Below are positions 1 through 9,278 of a DNA stretch of 64,000 bases, piece after piece. Below the pieces are notes generated by a model, which saw nothing but the letters and a program-made list of their open reading frames with translations, ran no database searches and was not told where the DNA came from. Position 1 is the first letter of the stretch, and each line of letters opens with the position of its first letter. The translations under genes were made by a program, and so were the position numbers. The DNA comes from Lachnospiraceae bacterium (GTDB lineage: Bacteria; Bacillota; Clostridia; Lachnospirales; Lachnospiraceae), in contig JAFSRP010000018.1 of assembly GCA_017446045.1 (NCBI GenBank), forward strand, positions 62,001 to 126,000. Direction: 5' to 3'.

Positions 1-3000
1 GCGTGATCTTAAATCCCGGATTTGTTTCCATGCCATTGGCATTGACGGAAATGACAGGGATCTGGGGCATGCCGGCTTTCTCTAAAGCACGCCGGATAAA
101 TCCGATGTAATTGGATGCGCGGCAGCCTCCGCCGGTCTGTGACATGAAAACTGCTGTCTTATCCAGATCGTATTCTCCGGAAAGAAGAGCGTCCATGATC
201 TGTCCGATCACGATCAGGGAGGGGTAGCAGGCGTCATTATTGACATACTTCAGTCCGGCATCGATCGCGTTGCGGTTGTCATTTTTGAGAACGACGACAT
301 TGTAGCCGAACTTGCGCAGTGCCTGCTCAAGGAAATCAAAATGAATAGGCGACATCTGCGGGCAGAGGATCGTATAGTCTTCCTTCATTTCCTTTGTGAA
401 AAGGACACGGCGATAGGAAGAGGATCTCTGTCTTCGTACCGATTTCTTCATGCCGCGCTCCCGGATCGCCGCGATGAGGGATCGGATACGGATCCGTGCC
501 GCTCCGAGGTTGTTGACCTCGTCGATCTTCAGTACAGTATAGATCTTGTCAGAACCGGTAAGGATATCATTGACCTGGTCGGTGGTAACGGCATCAAGTC
601 CGCATCCAAAAGAATTGAGCTGGACGAGATCCAGGTCCTCACGAGTTTTGACAAAGGTCGCTGCACGGTACAGACGGGTATGATACATCCATTGATCGGT
701 CACGATGGTAGGACGGTCCGCATCACTCAGGTGACTTACGGAATCCTCAGTCAATACTGCAAAGCCGTAGCTCGTGATCATGTCAGCGATGCCGTGATTT
801 ATCTCCGGATCCACATGATAGGGACGGCCGGCAAGAACGATACCCCGATGACCGGTCTCTTTCATCCAGCGTAAAACTTCTTCGCCCTTCTTTTCCGTGT
901 CCATTTTAGCCCGCAGCAGTTCGTCCCAGGCAAGGGAAGCAGCGCGTACGATATCAGCCTTGCTCAGGGGCTCGATACCGGCTTCGGAAGCGTGGATGGC
1001 CAGCGCGTTCGCGGTACCGTCGATCGCAGCGGTATCCTGCGAGGGCTTCTTCGCGCCTTTTCCAAAAAGAGGGCGAAACGCCTTGATCAGTGACTCCGTC
1101 AGCACTTCCCTGTCTGTAAAGGGAAGGAACGGACACATGAAATCCACACCGTTTTCCATAAGGTCAACATTGTTTTTTATGTTTTCCGGATAGGAAGTCA
1201 CGATGGGACAATTATAGTGGTTGCCCGCGTTCGGGCTTTCATTGCGTTCATAAGGAATGCAGGGATAAAAGATAAACTTCACGCCCTCACGGATCAGCCA
1301 TTCGATATGACCATGTGTGATCTTGGCGGGATAGCATTCTGACTCGGATGGAATCGTCTCCATGCCCAATTCATAGATCTTCCGCGTACTTTCCGGACTT
1401 AAGATCACACGATAGCCGAGCTCCTTAAAAAAGGTAGCCCAGAACGGGAAGTTTTCATACATGTTCAAAACACGAGGTATACCGACCGTACCCCGGATGG
1501 CATCGTCCTCCGTGAGAGGCTCGTAATCAAACATGCGGATCTGCTTGTAGCGGAAAAGGTTTGGAATATCACGATTGGCAGCCTCACCGCCCAGTGCTTT
1601 CTCACAGCGATTGCCGGAAATGTAACGCCGCCCGTCGGGGAACTTATTGATCGTAAGTACGCAGTTATTGACACAGCGTCCGCAGCGCCCCATTGAAGTC
1701 GTGAAGCTGAAATCGATGATCTCATCAACAGACAGCATCGTGGTGACAGGATCTTCGCCTGCCTGAAGACGATAGTTATAGCGTTCCCGTGCGATCAGAG
1801 CAGCACCGAATGCGCCCATGATGCCTGCAATATCCGGACGAATGGCTTCGCAATCGGCGATCTTCTCAAATGCGCGTAAAACAGCGTCGTTATAAAAAGT
1901 GCCGCCCTGAACAACGATGTGTCTTCCGAGATCACGGGCATCGCTGATCTTAATGACCTTATACAACGCGTTTTTTATGACCGAGTAAGCCAGGCCGGCA
2001 GAAATATCCGCTACGGTAGCGCCTTCTTTCTGTGCCTGCTTGACGTTGGAATTCATAAACACCGTACAGCGGGTGCCGAGATCAGTCGGGCTCTTGGCAT
2101 AGAGCGCTTCTTTTGCGAAATCGATAACAGAATATCCGAGAGATTTGGCAAAGGATTCGATAAATGACCCGCATCCGGAGGAACAAGCTTCATTCAGCTG
2201 TACGGAATCAACGGCATGATCCTTGATGCGTATGCATTTCATATCCTGACCGCCGATATCGATGATGCAGTCCACATCCGGATCGAAGAATGCGGCAGCC
2301 TTATAATGCGCGATGGTCTCGACCTCACCTTCGTCAAGCTTAAAGGCAGCTTTGATCAGCTGCTCTCCATAACCTGTTGAGCATGCATAAACGATATGGG
2401 CACCGGAAGGCAGCAGATCCCGGATCTCACGAAAACTGCGGATGGCTGTATCCAATGGAGATCCGTTGTTGTTGGAGTAGAATTTGTACAGCAGGGATCC
2501 GTCTTCACCTATCAGCGCGAGTTTGGTCGTTGTGGAACCGGCATCGATCCCCAGAAATACTGGACCCTGATAATCCGCGAGAGAAGCAGTCTTAACATCG
2601 CTTTCCGCATGCCTGTCAAGAAATGCCTGATAAGCCGCTTCATCAATGAACAGGGGGTCGAGACGCTTGATCTCTGTCTGCATGTCCACATGGTCACGAA
2701 GTTTCTGTTCCAGGGTAGTGATGTCGATAGGATCGACATGTTCCGTAGCCTTATAAGTGCTTTTCTGTCCGGGCGCGGGAATCGCAAAGGCGGCACCCGT
2801 AGCAGCATAAAGATGGCTGTCTTCGGGCGCGATCACATGCTCGTCATCGAGCTGCAGCGTGCGGATAAAAGCATTGCGAAGTTCCGGAAGGAAGTGAAGG
2901 GGACCGCCCAGAAAGGCAACATGTCCGCGTATGGGCTTTCCGCATGCAAGTCCGCTGATGGTCTGATTTACGACAGCCTGGAAAATCGACGCCGAGAGAT

Positions 3001-3550
3001 CTTCGCGGGTAGCACCCTCGTTGATCAGCGGCTGGATATCGGATTTTGCAAAAACGCCGCAGCGGGCAGCGATCGGATATATAGCCTTGTAATTGGCGGC
3101 ATAGGCATTGAGACCTGCCGCATCTGTCTGCAGAAGAGCTGCCATCTGGTCGATGAATGAACCTGTGCCTCCGGCACAGATGCCGTTCATGCGCTGATCG
3201 ATGCCGTTTGTGAAATAGATGATCTTAGCATCTTCACCGCCCAGCTCAATGGCAACGTCGCATTCCGGGGAGCGGTAACTCAATACGCTGGATACTGCTA
3301 CGACTTCCTGTACAAAAGGAAGCCCGAGAGCTCTTGAGAGAGCCAGACCGCCGGAACCTGTGATGGCTGCGCGCAGCGAGACAGAACCGAGAGCGGCACG
3401 TGCTTCACTGAGAAGGTCGGCCAGAGTCTCCTGGATGTTTGCAAAGTGTCTGCGGTAGTCAGAATACAGGACACGGTTGTTTTCGTCAGCAAAAGCAACT
3501 TTTACAGTCGTTGAACCAATATCAATACCTAATCTGAAATCCTTGCCCAT
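1..3550 (-). CDS. Acyl-CoA dehydratase activase, double ASKHA type (3' end beyond window)
   Basis: ATP-dependent activator of the 2-hydroxyacyl-CoA dehydratase type (BadF/BadG/BcrA/BcrD family). Members of the family use an iron-sulfur cluster and ATP to inject an electron into a partner enzyme. The frame is open from the ATG at 3550 to the left edge, about 1183 codons, so the C-terminus is missing. Two ASKHA nucleotide-binding domains are visible: the first begins with [10 protein letters not shown] (residues 7-16) and has an [11 protein letters not shown] cluster loop near residue 122. The second begins with [10 protein letters not shown] near residue 331 and has [13 protein letters not shown] Cys-rich segment (RCGRCVNNC, near residue 613) and a region ending in PGFKIT follow, matching the long DUF2229-containing members of about 1400 residues. 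AAAAGG precedes the start. No dehydratase subunits are visible in this window, so the substrate is unknown. Confidence 0.9.
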   Translation of the reverse strand, partial: MGKDFRLGIDIGSTTVKVAFADENNRVLYSDYRRHFANIQETLADLLSEARAALGSVSLRAAITGSGGLALSRALGLPFVQEVVAVSSVLSYRSPECDVAIELGGEDAKIIYFTNGIDQRMNGICAGGTGSFIDQMAALLQTDAAGLNAYAANYKAIYPIAARCGVFAKSDIQPLINEGATREDLSASIFQAVVNQTISGLACGKPIRGHVAFLGGPLHFLPELRNAFIRTLQLDDEHVIAPEDSHLYAATGAAFAIPAPGQKSTYKATEHVDPIDITTLEQKLRDHVDMQTEIKRLDPLFIDEAAYQAFLDRHAESDVKTASLADYQGPVFLGIDAGSTTTKLALIGEDGSLLYKFYSNNNGSPLDTAIRSFREIRDLLPSGAHIVYACSTGYGEQLIKAAFKLDEGEVETIAHYKAAAFFDPDVDCIIDIGGQDMKCIRIKDHAVDSVQLNEACSSGCGSFIESFAKSLGYSVIDFAKEALYAKSPTDLGTRCTVFMNSNVKQAQKEGATVADISAGLAYSVIKNALYKVIKISDARDLGRHIVVQGGTFYNDAVLRAFEKIADCEAIRPDIAGIMGAFGAALIARERYNYRLQAGEDPVTTMLSVDEIIDFSFTTSMGRCGRCVNNCVLTINKFPDGRRYISGNRCEKALGGEAANRDIPNLFRYKQIRMFDYEPLTEDDAIRGTVGIPRVLNMYENFPFWATFFKELGYRVILSPESTRKIYELGMETIPSESECYPAKITHGHIEWLIREGVKFIFYPCIPYERNESPNAGNHYNCPIVTSYPENIKNNVDLMENGVDFMCPFLPFTDREVLTESLIKAFRPLFGKGAKKPSQDTAAIDGTANALAIHASEAGIEPLSKADIVRAASLAWDELLRAKMDTEKKGEEVLRWMKETGHRGIVLAGRPYHVDPEINHGIADMITSYGFAVLTEDSVSHLSDADRPTIVTDQWMYHTRLYRAATFVKTREDLDLVQLNSFGCGLDAVTTDQVNDILTGSDKIYTVLKIDEVNNLGAARIRIRSLIAAIRERGMKKSVRRQRSSSYRRVLFTKEMKEDYTILCPQMSPIHFDFLEQALRKFGYNVVVLKNDNRNAIDAGLKYVNNDACYPSLIVIGQIMDALLSGEYDLDKTAVFMSQTGGGCRASNYIGFIRRALEKAGMPQIPVISVNANGMETNPGFKIT

Positions 3551-3795
3551 AAATAACCTTTTTAATATAACAAAATGACGGCGTTTATTTCAAAAAACCG
3601 CCATACTGCAATCTGATATCATTTCAAGGAGACATTATAACACATGAACAGGCGGGAATGCCATCAAATTAAGATTAAAAAACCGTAAAGAAAAAAGTAC
3701 ATTTCTTTTGAAAGAAGGTTGTGGTATCATGTGTTCAAATCAATTTTCCGATACTGAAGGAAACCTCAGAGACAGGCAGGAGTACAGCAGAGAAT
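3551..3795. other. Intergenic region between activase and rhomboid-like gene
   Basis: This region holds no convincing gene. A TATAAT-like box on the minus strand (reverse complement of 3634-3639) could serve the activase, but I see no good -35 element at 17 bases. The ATG at 3729 has a well-placed AAGAAGG (3713-3719). It opens a short frame that overlaps the rhomboid-like gene in another phase; see the findings. Confidence 0.4.
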
Positions 3796-4521
3796 ATGAG
3801 CAGCTTTTTTTACAGAATGAAAATGAAGTACCAGCGTTATGCGATCCGCAATCTTGCAGTGTATGTATCCATATGTTTTGCGGTGGGATATCTTCTTCTT
3901 GCATCCGGCATGGGCGGACTGTATATCAACTATCTGTCCTTCCTGCCGCGGCAGGTGCTGCATGGACAGGTCTGGCGCATCGTGACGGCGATCCTGTATC
4001 CTCCGGTAAGCGGCGGCCTGTTCAATGCTGTTCTGGGAATACTGATCTATTACAGCTTTGCTACGACTGTCGAGCGAACGATGGGAGAGTTCGAGTACAA
4101 TGTGTATTTCTTTGGCAGTATCCTGATCGGTGAGCTTGGGGATATTCTGTATTTTCTTCTGACCGGTAATAATGTGCCGTTTTTGCCTGTATTTACTCAT
4201 TTTTCCGTATTCATGGCATTTTCCATCATGTATGCGGATTCCACGATCCTGCTGTTCTTCCTTCTTCCGATCAAAGCCGGATATCTTGCGCTGATCGAGG
4301 CTGCATTGTATATATTCTATTTTATTTTCGGAGATAGTATGAGCCGTGTTTACGGGATCATGTATACCCGTATTTCCATTATTGCCGCATTCATTCCCGT
4401 GATTCTTTTCTATCTGGCAGTCAACAGGGGAAACATGCATGGGGGCAATATATTCAGTGATATAAAATTTCGTATGCAGCAGAAAAAACGCCAAAAAGAA
4501 TGGCGTGACCAATGGAAATAA
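3796..4521 (+). CDS. Rhomboid/Derlin-like integral membrane protein, probably non-catalytic
   Basis: A 241-residue polytopic membrane protein with about six hydrophobic segments. It resembles the rhomboid/Der1-like membrane proteins common in Clostridiales, with LHGQVWRIVTAILYPP in the first loop, but it lacks a recognisable rhomboid GxSG serine motif. A protease activity therefore cannot be claimed. I chose the ATG at 3796 because MSSFFYRMKMKYQRYAI matches the usual N-terminus of the family and CAGGAG lies 13 bases upstream. A GTG at 3721 would add 25 residues. The C-terminus is short and basic (MQQKKRQKEWRDQWK). Function is unknown. Confidence 0.6.
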   Translation: MSSFFYRMKMKYQRYAIRNLAVYVSICFAVGYLLLASGMGGLYINYLSFLPRQVLHGQVWRIVTAILYPPVSGGLFNAVLGILIYYSFATTVERTMGEFEYNVYFFGSILIGELGDILYFLLTGNNVPFLPVFTHFSVFMAFSIMYADSTILLFFLLPIKAGYLALIEAALYIFYFIFGDSMSRVYGIMYTRISIIAAFIPVILFYLAVNRGNMHGGNIFSDIKFRMQQKKRQKEWRDQWK

Positions 4522-4534
4522 AACAGATGGGGAG

Positions 4535-4554
4535 TGTCAATAGATAAGTTGACA
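4535..4554. promoter_or_regulatory. Inverted repeat upstream of the xerD-like gene
   Basis: TGTCAA (4535-4540) and TTGACA (4549-4554) form an inverted repeat just upstream of the recombinase promoter. It may be an operator or chance. No regulator is assigned. Confidence 0.25.
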
Positions 4555-4601
4555 TAAACAATCACGAAATTTCTGCTATAAATTTATACAATATTCCCAA
4601 C

Positions 4602-4630
4602 TTGTCAAGCATCGTATTATTTAATATAAT
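4602..4630 (+). promoter_or_regulatory. Sigma-A promoter of the xerD-like gene
   Basis: TTGTCA (4602-4607), a 17-base spacer and TATAAT (4625-4630) lie about 57 bases upstream of the chosen start codon. The -10 box is perfect consensus. Confidence 0.7.
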
Positions 4631-4687
4631 TACCCTTGCGCTGTTTTTTATCAACATCTAAAAGCGGTGCAGAGAGTGTTTGGGATT

Positions 4688-5533
4688 ATGGAAGAACTGC
4701 TTCGGCAATTTGATAGTTATATAGATAAGGAACTCGGGAAGTCACCGAACACCAGGATATCTTACGTCAGAGACCTTCGTCTGATGTTCAGCTGGCTTTC
4801 CAAGAAGGGGATCAGCAGTATAGAAGAGATCGGCCTGGAGGAATTACAGGCATATATCCGCCATCTGGGATCGCAGCACAGGTCTAACGCTACGATCTCA
4901 AGGTGTGTTGCTTCCATCCGTCAGTTTTTCGCTTTTGCGCTCGCATCAAAGTATGTGTTTAACGACCCTTCCGTACAGCTCAAAGCACCGAAGGTGATTC
5001 GGAAAGCGCCAAAGATCGCGGAGGATTCTGATATCGAACGGCTTCTGAAACAGCCTGAAACCACCTCATTAAAAGGCATGCGCGACCGGGCTATGCTGGA
5101 GATGATGCTTTCCACCGGCATGAGGGTATCAGAACTGATCGGGCTTCGCACAGAAGATGTTGACCTCAAGAAGCGTACGGTCCGTGTAAAGGGAAACGGC
5201 GGACGCGAAAGGACGGTCACATATCGGAGAGATATCTCCGGGATCATACAGGATTATTATCTGATCACCAGGCCGCAGCTCATCGTGGATAAACCGGATG
5301 ACGGCACATTCTTTGTGAGCTGTCAGGGCGAGAAGATGACCCGGCAGGGATTCTGGAAGATCTTAAAGGGATATGGCAAAAAGGCACAGCTGAAGGAAGA
5401 GATAACCCCTTATACCCTTCGCCACAGTTATGCGGTATATGCTCTCAAGAACGGGGAGGATATCCACAAAGTTCAGAGTGCGCTCGGACACAGTGCCATA
5501 TACTTTACAAACGAATACACAAGTCTCATATAA
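4688..5533 (+). CDS. xerD: XerD-like tyrosine recombinase
   Basis: A 281-residue site-specific tyrosine recombinase with an N-terminal core-binding (SAM-like) domain at about residues 1-85 and a C-terminal catalytic domain. Visible catalytic elements are the box I Arg in STGMRVSEL, the beta-hairpin Lys in VKGNGG, the Arg in TPYTLRHSY, the His in LGHSA and the Tyr in FTNEYTS. The box II His that normally lies three residues before the Arg is Tyr here (Y242). The start is set at MEELLRQF, although seven upstream codons are open. The gene stands alone behind its own promoter and ends in a bidirectional terminator. By size and by the absence of phage genes nearby I read it as a chromosomal XerD-like enzyme. 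The box II change leaves it open whether it acts at dif or elsewhere. Confidence 0.85.
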   Translation: MEELLRQFDSYIDKELGKSPNTRISYVRDLRLMFSWLSKKGISSIEEIGLEELQAYIRHLGSQHRSNATISRCVASIRQFFAFALASKYVFNDPSVQLKAPKVIRKAPKIAEDSDIERLLKQPETTSLKGMRDRAMLEMMLSTGMRVSELIGLRTEDVDLKKRTVRVKGNGGRERTVTYRRDISGIIQDYYLITRPQLIVDKPDDGTFFVSCQGEKMTRQGFWKILKGYGKKAQLKEEITPYTLRHSYAVYALKNGEDIHKVQSALGHSAIYFTNEYTSLI

Positions 5534-5562
5534 AAAAGGTGCTGCATGCAGCACCTTTTTAA
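5533..5562. terminator. Bidirectional terminator between xerD and greA
   Basis: A perfect palindrome with GGTGCTGC / GCAGCACC arms is flanked by an A run on one side and a T run on the other. It can stop transcription of both convergent genes. Confidence 0.85.
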
Positions 5563-6074
5563 TAACTTTGAATACGGTCGGTATCGGTTTCGCCTGTTTT
5601 TTGAAGGCCCCGGATCTCCACAAAATAGGATGTGTTTTCGTCGATGCTTACCTGAATGCGGTCACCGACTCTGTGTCCCATGAGCGCCTTCCCGAGCGGA
5701 GATTCGTTTGAAATCAGCCTCTTACGGGAATCACTCCGAATAGAGGTCACGATGCGGTATGTCTCAGTGATATCATCTTCCTCAAACCAGACATCGACCG
5801 TATTATTCATCCCGACTTTTGTTTCATCCGCTTCTTCCGCGATCACGGTGGCATTGCGCAGGATCTTTTCGAGGTAACGGATGCGGCTGTTGTTCATATT
5901 GTTATCGCGTTTGGCAGCGTAATATTCAAAGTTTTCGGACAAGTCACCCATTGCCCTGGCTTCTTTCAGCGCTTTCAGTGCTGCGGGGCGCACTACCATA
6001 CGGCGGTGTTCGATCTCAGCCTCAATGCGTGCGACGTCGGTTTTGGTAAGCTGTTCTGATCCATGTATGCTCAT
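5559..6074 (-). CDS. greA: Transcription elongation factor GreA
   Basis: A 171-residue protein with the GreA/GreB layout: an N-terminal antiparallel coiled coil (about residues 8-85) and a C-terminal FKBP-like domain. The acidic tip motif GDLSENFEYYAAK is intact. The factor reaches the RNA polymerase active site through the secondary channel and stimulates cleavage of backtracked RNA. The second domain ends with the conserved SPLGKALMGHRVGD region. The start is preceded by GGAGCGGA. The promoter diverges from that of the MATE gene and overlaps it. The gene ends in the shared terminator with xerD. Confidence 0.95.
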   Translation of the reverse strand: MSIHGSEQLTKTDVARIEAEIEHRRMVVRPAALKALKEARAMGDLSENFEYYAAKRDNNMNNSRIRYLEKILRNATVIAEEADETKVGMNNTVDVWFEEDDITETYRIVTSIRSDSRKRLISNESPLGKALMGHRVGDRIQVSIDENTSYFVEIRGLQKTGETDTDRIQSY

Positions 6075-6113
6075 GTGAAGATCCGCTCCTTTTTTTCTTT
6101 TGCTGTTTGCATC

Positions 6114-6142
6114 ATTTTAGATGAATATCTTGAAAAAGTAAA
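6114..6142 (-). promoter_or_regulatory. Promoter of greA
   Basis: On the minus strand, TTTACT (6142-6137), a 17-base spacer and TAAAAT (6119-6114). Its -35 box lies inside the divergent promoter of the MATE gene. Confidence 0.55.
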
Positions 6143-6158
6143 TCCTCCGATGTACAAT
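6130..6158 (+). promoter_or_regulatory. Promoter of the MATE transporter gene
   Basis: TTGAAA (6130-6135), a 17-base spacer and TACAAT (6153-6158), 36 bases before the start codon. It overlaps the greA promoter on the other strand. Confidence 0.6.
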
Positions 6159-6194
6159 GCTTCGAACGTATAAAACGAAAGGTCATCTATCTGT

Positions 6195-7553
6195 ATGCTG
6201 AGATCGCGTTCACATGAAATCGATATGCTGCATGGACCGCTCCTTTCCAGGATCCTGGTCTTTGCCCTGCCACTTTGTCTGAGCAATGCGCTGCAGCTGC
6301 TGTTCAATGCAGCCGATGTGATCATTGTCGGGCGATATGCCGGGGCGGGAGCATTGGCTGCTGTTGGCGCCACCACGGTACTGGTCAATCTTATTGTTAA
6401 TTTCTTCATCGGCATTTCTGTCGGTGCCAACATATATTTTGCGTCCGGCTATGCTGCCGGAAGGAAAGAGCAGGTATCCCTTGGCATACACACAGCGGTC
6501 GCTTTTTCCATCCTTGCCGGGATCGTTTTTGGTACAGCGGGTATTCTGCTCACAGATAAGATCCTTTATGCCATGGATACCCCTTCGGAGATCTCGGAAA
6601 TGTCAGCTTCCTATTTCAGGATCTATCTGTTGGGCCTTCCTGCCGTGATCAGCTATAATTTCGGCTCGGCGGCGCTGCGTTCTGTGGGGGATACCCGGCG
6701 TCCGATGTATTATCTGCTGTTTTCCGGGATCCTGAACGTGGTCCTTAATCTGATCACGGTCATCGGCCTCGGATTGGGTGTTGCAGGCGTTGCAATTGCC
6801 ACAGCTGTATCCAACTACATGTCTGCCGGCTTGGTCCTTAATGCGCTCACGAAAGAGGAGTCCTGTCTGCGGCTTTATCCCGGAAAGCTTCGCATTAACA
6901 AAAAGTCTCTGAAGGATATGCTGCGTCTCGGACTTCCTTCGGGCATACAGAGCAGCATGTTTGGCATCGCAAATGTGATGATCCAGTCTTCCGTCAACAG
7001 TTTCGGCGCTGTATTTATAGCCGGAAACGCGGCTGCAGCCAATCTTGAGGGATTTCTTCTGACAGTGATCAATGCTTTTTCTGCAGCAGGGCTTACCTTT
7101 GCCAGCCAGAATATAGGTGTCAGAAAATACCGCAGGGCGGATGCGGTCATGAAGACGGTACTTGTGAGCGGAACACCGATATCGGCAGCTGTCGGGCTGC
7201 TTATGGTCCTGTTCCGCGCTCAGCTGATTTCGCTATATAATTCTGAAGCGGCAGTTATCGCAGTAGGCAGCATCCGTGTCGTGATCATGCTGTCCACATA
7301 CTGGCTGGAAGTGATCATGAATGCTTTCAGTTCTGCAATGCGGGCACTCGGGCATACCGTGGAGCCTATGGCCATTGCTGTCTTCAGTATCTGTGTATTT
7401 CGGATCCTTTATCTGCACACGGTCTTTGTCCGCTGGCATTATTATGAAACTATAGTCATCGTCTGGCCTGTCAGCTGGATCCTGGCCATCCTTGTCAGCT
7501 TTGCGGTGTACAGGCGGATAAGGCGGCGTTATCCGATGGAAGACCTTGGCTGA
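6195..7553 (+). CDS. MATE family efflux transporter
   Basis: A 452-residue integral membrane protein with about twelve hydrophobic segments in two repeated halves, typical of multidrug and toxin extrusion (MATE) transporters. These export organic cations or metabolites against Na+ or H+. Family signatures include FALPLCLSNALQLLFNAADV in helix 1 and VGRYAGAGALAAVGAT in the following loop and helix. The start is the ATG at 6195, with AAAGG upstream; a second ATG ten codons in (MLHGPLL) is possible. It is a single-gene unit divergent from greA. The substrate cannot be read from the sequence. Confidence 0.9.
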   Translation: MLRSRSHEIDMLHGPLLSRILVFALPLCLSNALQLLFNAADVIIVGRYAGAGALAAVGATTVLVNLIVNFFIGISVGANIYFASGYAAGRKEQVSLGIHTAVAFSILAGIVFGTAGILLTDKILYAMDTPSEISEMSASYFRIYLLGLPAVISYNFGSAALRSVGDTRRPMYYLLFSGILNVVLNLITVIGLGLGVAGVAIATAVSNYMSAGLVLNALTKEESCLRLYPGKLRINKKSLKDMLRLGLPSGIQSSMFGIANVMIQSSVNSFGAVFIAGNAAAANLEGFLLTVINAFSAAGLTFASQNIGVRKYRRADAVMKTVLVSGTPISAAVGLLMVLFRAQLISLYNSEAAVIAVGSIRVVIMLSTYWLEVIMNAFSSAMRALGHTVEPMAIAVFSICVFRILYLHTVFVRWHYYETIVIVWPVSWILAILVSFAVYRRIRRRYPMEDLG

Positions 7554-7632
7554 AGATATATGTTCGGGATGTTTTTTTGTCGGATTTCTGTTATACTCAT
7601 AATGACAATTAAAACTACAGGAGAGTGCACAA

Positions 7633-9093
7633 ATGAGCGAACGCAACCTGACGCTTCTGACGGACTTTTATGAACTGACCATGATGCAGGGATATTTCCG
7701 GGAAGAAGAGAAGAATGTCAACGTGATCTTTGATATGTTCTACCGACGCAACCCGGATGATAACGGCTTTGCGGTCTGCTGCGGATTGGAACAGCTGATC
7801 GAGCTGATCGAGAATTTTCATTTTTCTGAAGAAGATATAGAGTATCTGGCATCGCTTAAGATCTTTGACGCGGATTTTCTGGATTATCTACGGGAATTCC
7901 GTTTTACAGGGGATATCTATGCGATCCCGGAAGGAAATGTCATGTTTCCGCGAGAACCTGTAGTCAAGGTAAAGGCACCGATCATGCAGGCACAGCTTAT
8001 TGAGACTGCGCTTCTGAATATTATCAATCATCAGTCGCTGATCGCCACCAAGGCAAGCCGTGTCGTACACGCTGCCAAAGGAGACGGCGTCATGGAGTTC
8101 GGACTTCGCCGCGCGCAGGGACCGGATGCCGGGATCTACGGTGCGAGAGCAGCGGTCATAGCGGGCTGTGTCGGTACTTCCAATGTCCTTGCAGGGCAGA
8201 TGTTCGATATTCCCGTACTCGGAACGCATGCGCACAGCTGGATCATGTCCTTTGAGAATGAGATCGATGCTTTCCGTGCTTATGCCAGGATCTATCCGGA
8301 CAACTGTCTGCTCCTGATCGATACCTATGATACCCTGAGGTCCGGACTGCCAAATGCCATACAGGTCTTCAGGGAGTTGAGAGAAGCCGGCATTACGCCG
8401 AAGAAATACGGCATCCGGATGGATTCCGGAGATCTGGCGTATCTTTCCAAACAGGTCAAGAAGGCTTTTGATGAAGCCGGATTCCCGGATCCTGTGATCT
8501 CCGCGTCGAACGACCTCGATGAAAACCTGATCGCATCCCTGAAGGCGCAGGGTGCCACCATCAACAGCTGGGGCGTGGGGACAAACCTTATCACATCCAA
8601 GGACACGCCGGCGTTCGGAGGCGTTTACAAACTTGCAGCGATAGAAGACCGCAAGACCGGCAAGATGATCCCGAAGATCAAGATCTCGGAAAACTCCGAA
8701 AAGGTCACGAATCCCGGTGATAAGGTGATCTACCGGATCTATGGCAATGACACCGGCAAGATCGTGGCTGATCTCATTGCACTTGCGGATGAAGTCTATG
8801 ATATTAATGAAGACCTTCTTCTGTTTGATCCGATAGAACCATGGAAAAAGACACTGCTCACTGCCGGCACATATACCATGAAGCCGCTGATGATCCCGGT
8901 ATTCAAGGACGGAGTATGCGTGTACCGTGACCGTCCGACTGTCCGCGAACTGCAGAAGATATGTGCTGCCGACATAGCTACGCTCTGGGAGGAATCGACT
9001 CGTCTCGTCAATCCTCACGAAGTGCACGTAGACCTTTCGAAGCCGCTTTATGATCTCAAGCAGGAGCTTCTTGACAGGTACCACAAGGTCTGA
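7633..9093 (+). CDS. pncB: Nicotinate phosphoribosyltransferase
   Basis: A 486-residue enzyme that converts nicotinate and PRPP into nicotinate mononucleotide, the first step of the Preiss-Handler NAD salvage route. Recognisable family blocks are LLTDFYELTMMQGYF at the N-terminus, EFGLRRAQGPDAG, GTHAHSW (the region of the phosphorylated His) and RMDSGDLAYLSK. Length fits the Firmicute family. The start follows AGGAGAGTGCACAA. The gene ends in a strong terminator. NAD synthetase (nadE) is encoded about 10 kb downstream, so both ends of the salvage route are in this window. Confidence 0.95.
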   Translation: MSERNLTLLTDFYELTMMQGYFREEEKNVNVIFDMFYRRNPDDNGFAVCCGLEQLIELIENFHFSEEDIEYLASLKIFDADFLDYLREFRFTGDIYAIPEGNVMFPREPVVKVKAPIMQAQLIETALLNIINHQSLIATKASRVVHAAKGDGVMEFGLRRAQGPDAGIYGARAAVIAGCVGTSNVLAGQMFDIPVLGTHAHSWIMSFENEIDAFRAYARIYPDNCLLLIDTYDTLRSGLPNAIQVFRELREAGITPKKYGIRMDSGDLAYLSKQVKKAFDEAGFPDPVISASNDLDENLIASLKAQGATINSWGVGTNLITSKDTPAFGGVYKLAAIEDRKTGKMIPKIKISENSEKVTNPGDKVIYRIYGNDTGKIVADLIALADEVYDINEDLLLFDPIEPWKKTLLTAGTYTMKPLMIPVFKDGVCVYRDRPTVRELQKICAADIATLWEESTRLVNPHEVHVDLSKPLYDLKQELLDRYHKV

Positions 9094-9118
9094 TGATTTT
9101 GCAGATATAGGATCTGCC

Positions 9119-9157
9119 GAGCACACCGGATGTTTTCCTTGCTCCGGTGTGCTCTTT
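9119..9157 (+). terminator. Terminator of pncB
   Basis: A 12-bp stem (9119-9130 with 9143-9154), a 12-base loop and CTTTA. The right arm overlaps the -35 box and spacer of the next promoter. Confidence 0.75.
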
Positions 9158-9167
9158 ATGATATAAT
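9139..9167 (+). promoter_or_regulatory. Promoter of ileS
   Basis: TTGCTC (9139-9144), a 17-base spacer and perfect TATAAT (9162-9167). The -35 box and spacer sit in the loop and descending arm of the pncB terminator. Confidence 0.7.
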
Positions 9168-9174
9168 AACAGTT

Positions 9175-9278
9175 CGTCTAAGGTTGAAAGGCTTCTTTCA
9201 GCCTGATTATGTGTGTATACTTTTTCAGCGGGAGCTGAATCAATAACAAAGACACCATTTATCAGAGGAGGAATGAGA
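9175..9278 (+). promoter_or_regulatory. Structured leader of ileS without a T-box
   Basis: The leader of roughly 105 nt contains hairpin A/B (9181-9190 with 9195-9204, one G-U pair, 4-base loop) and hairpin C/D (9224-9229 with 9234-9239, 4-base loop). Segments B and C both contain TTTCAGC, so A and D can each pair with either. No T-box core (AGGGTGG...) or specifier domain is visible. The ribosome site AGAGGAGG (9264-9271) is seven bases from the start. Confidence 0.45.

Noticed and set aside
9094-9278. T-box riboswitch upstream of ileS
   Set aside because: The leader is short and lacks the T-box core and specifier loop. Only simple hairpins are present.
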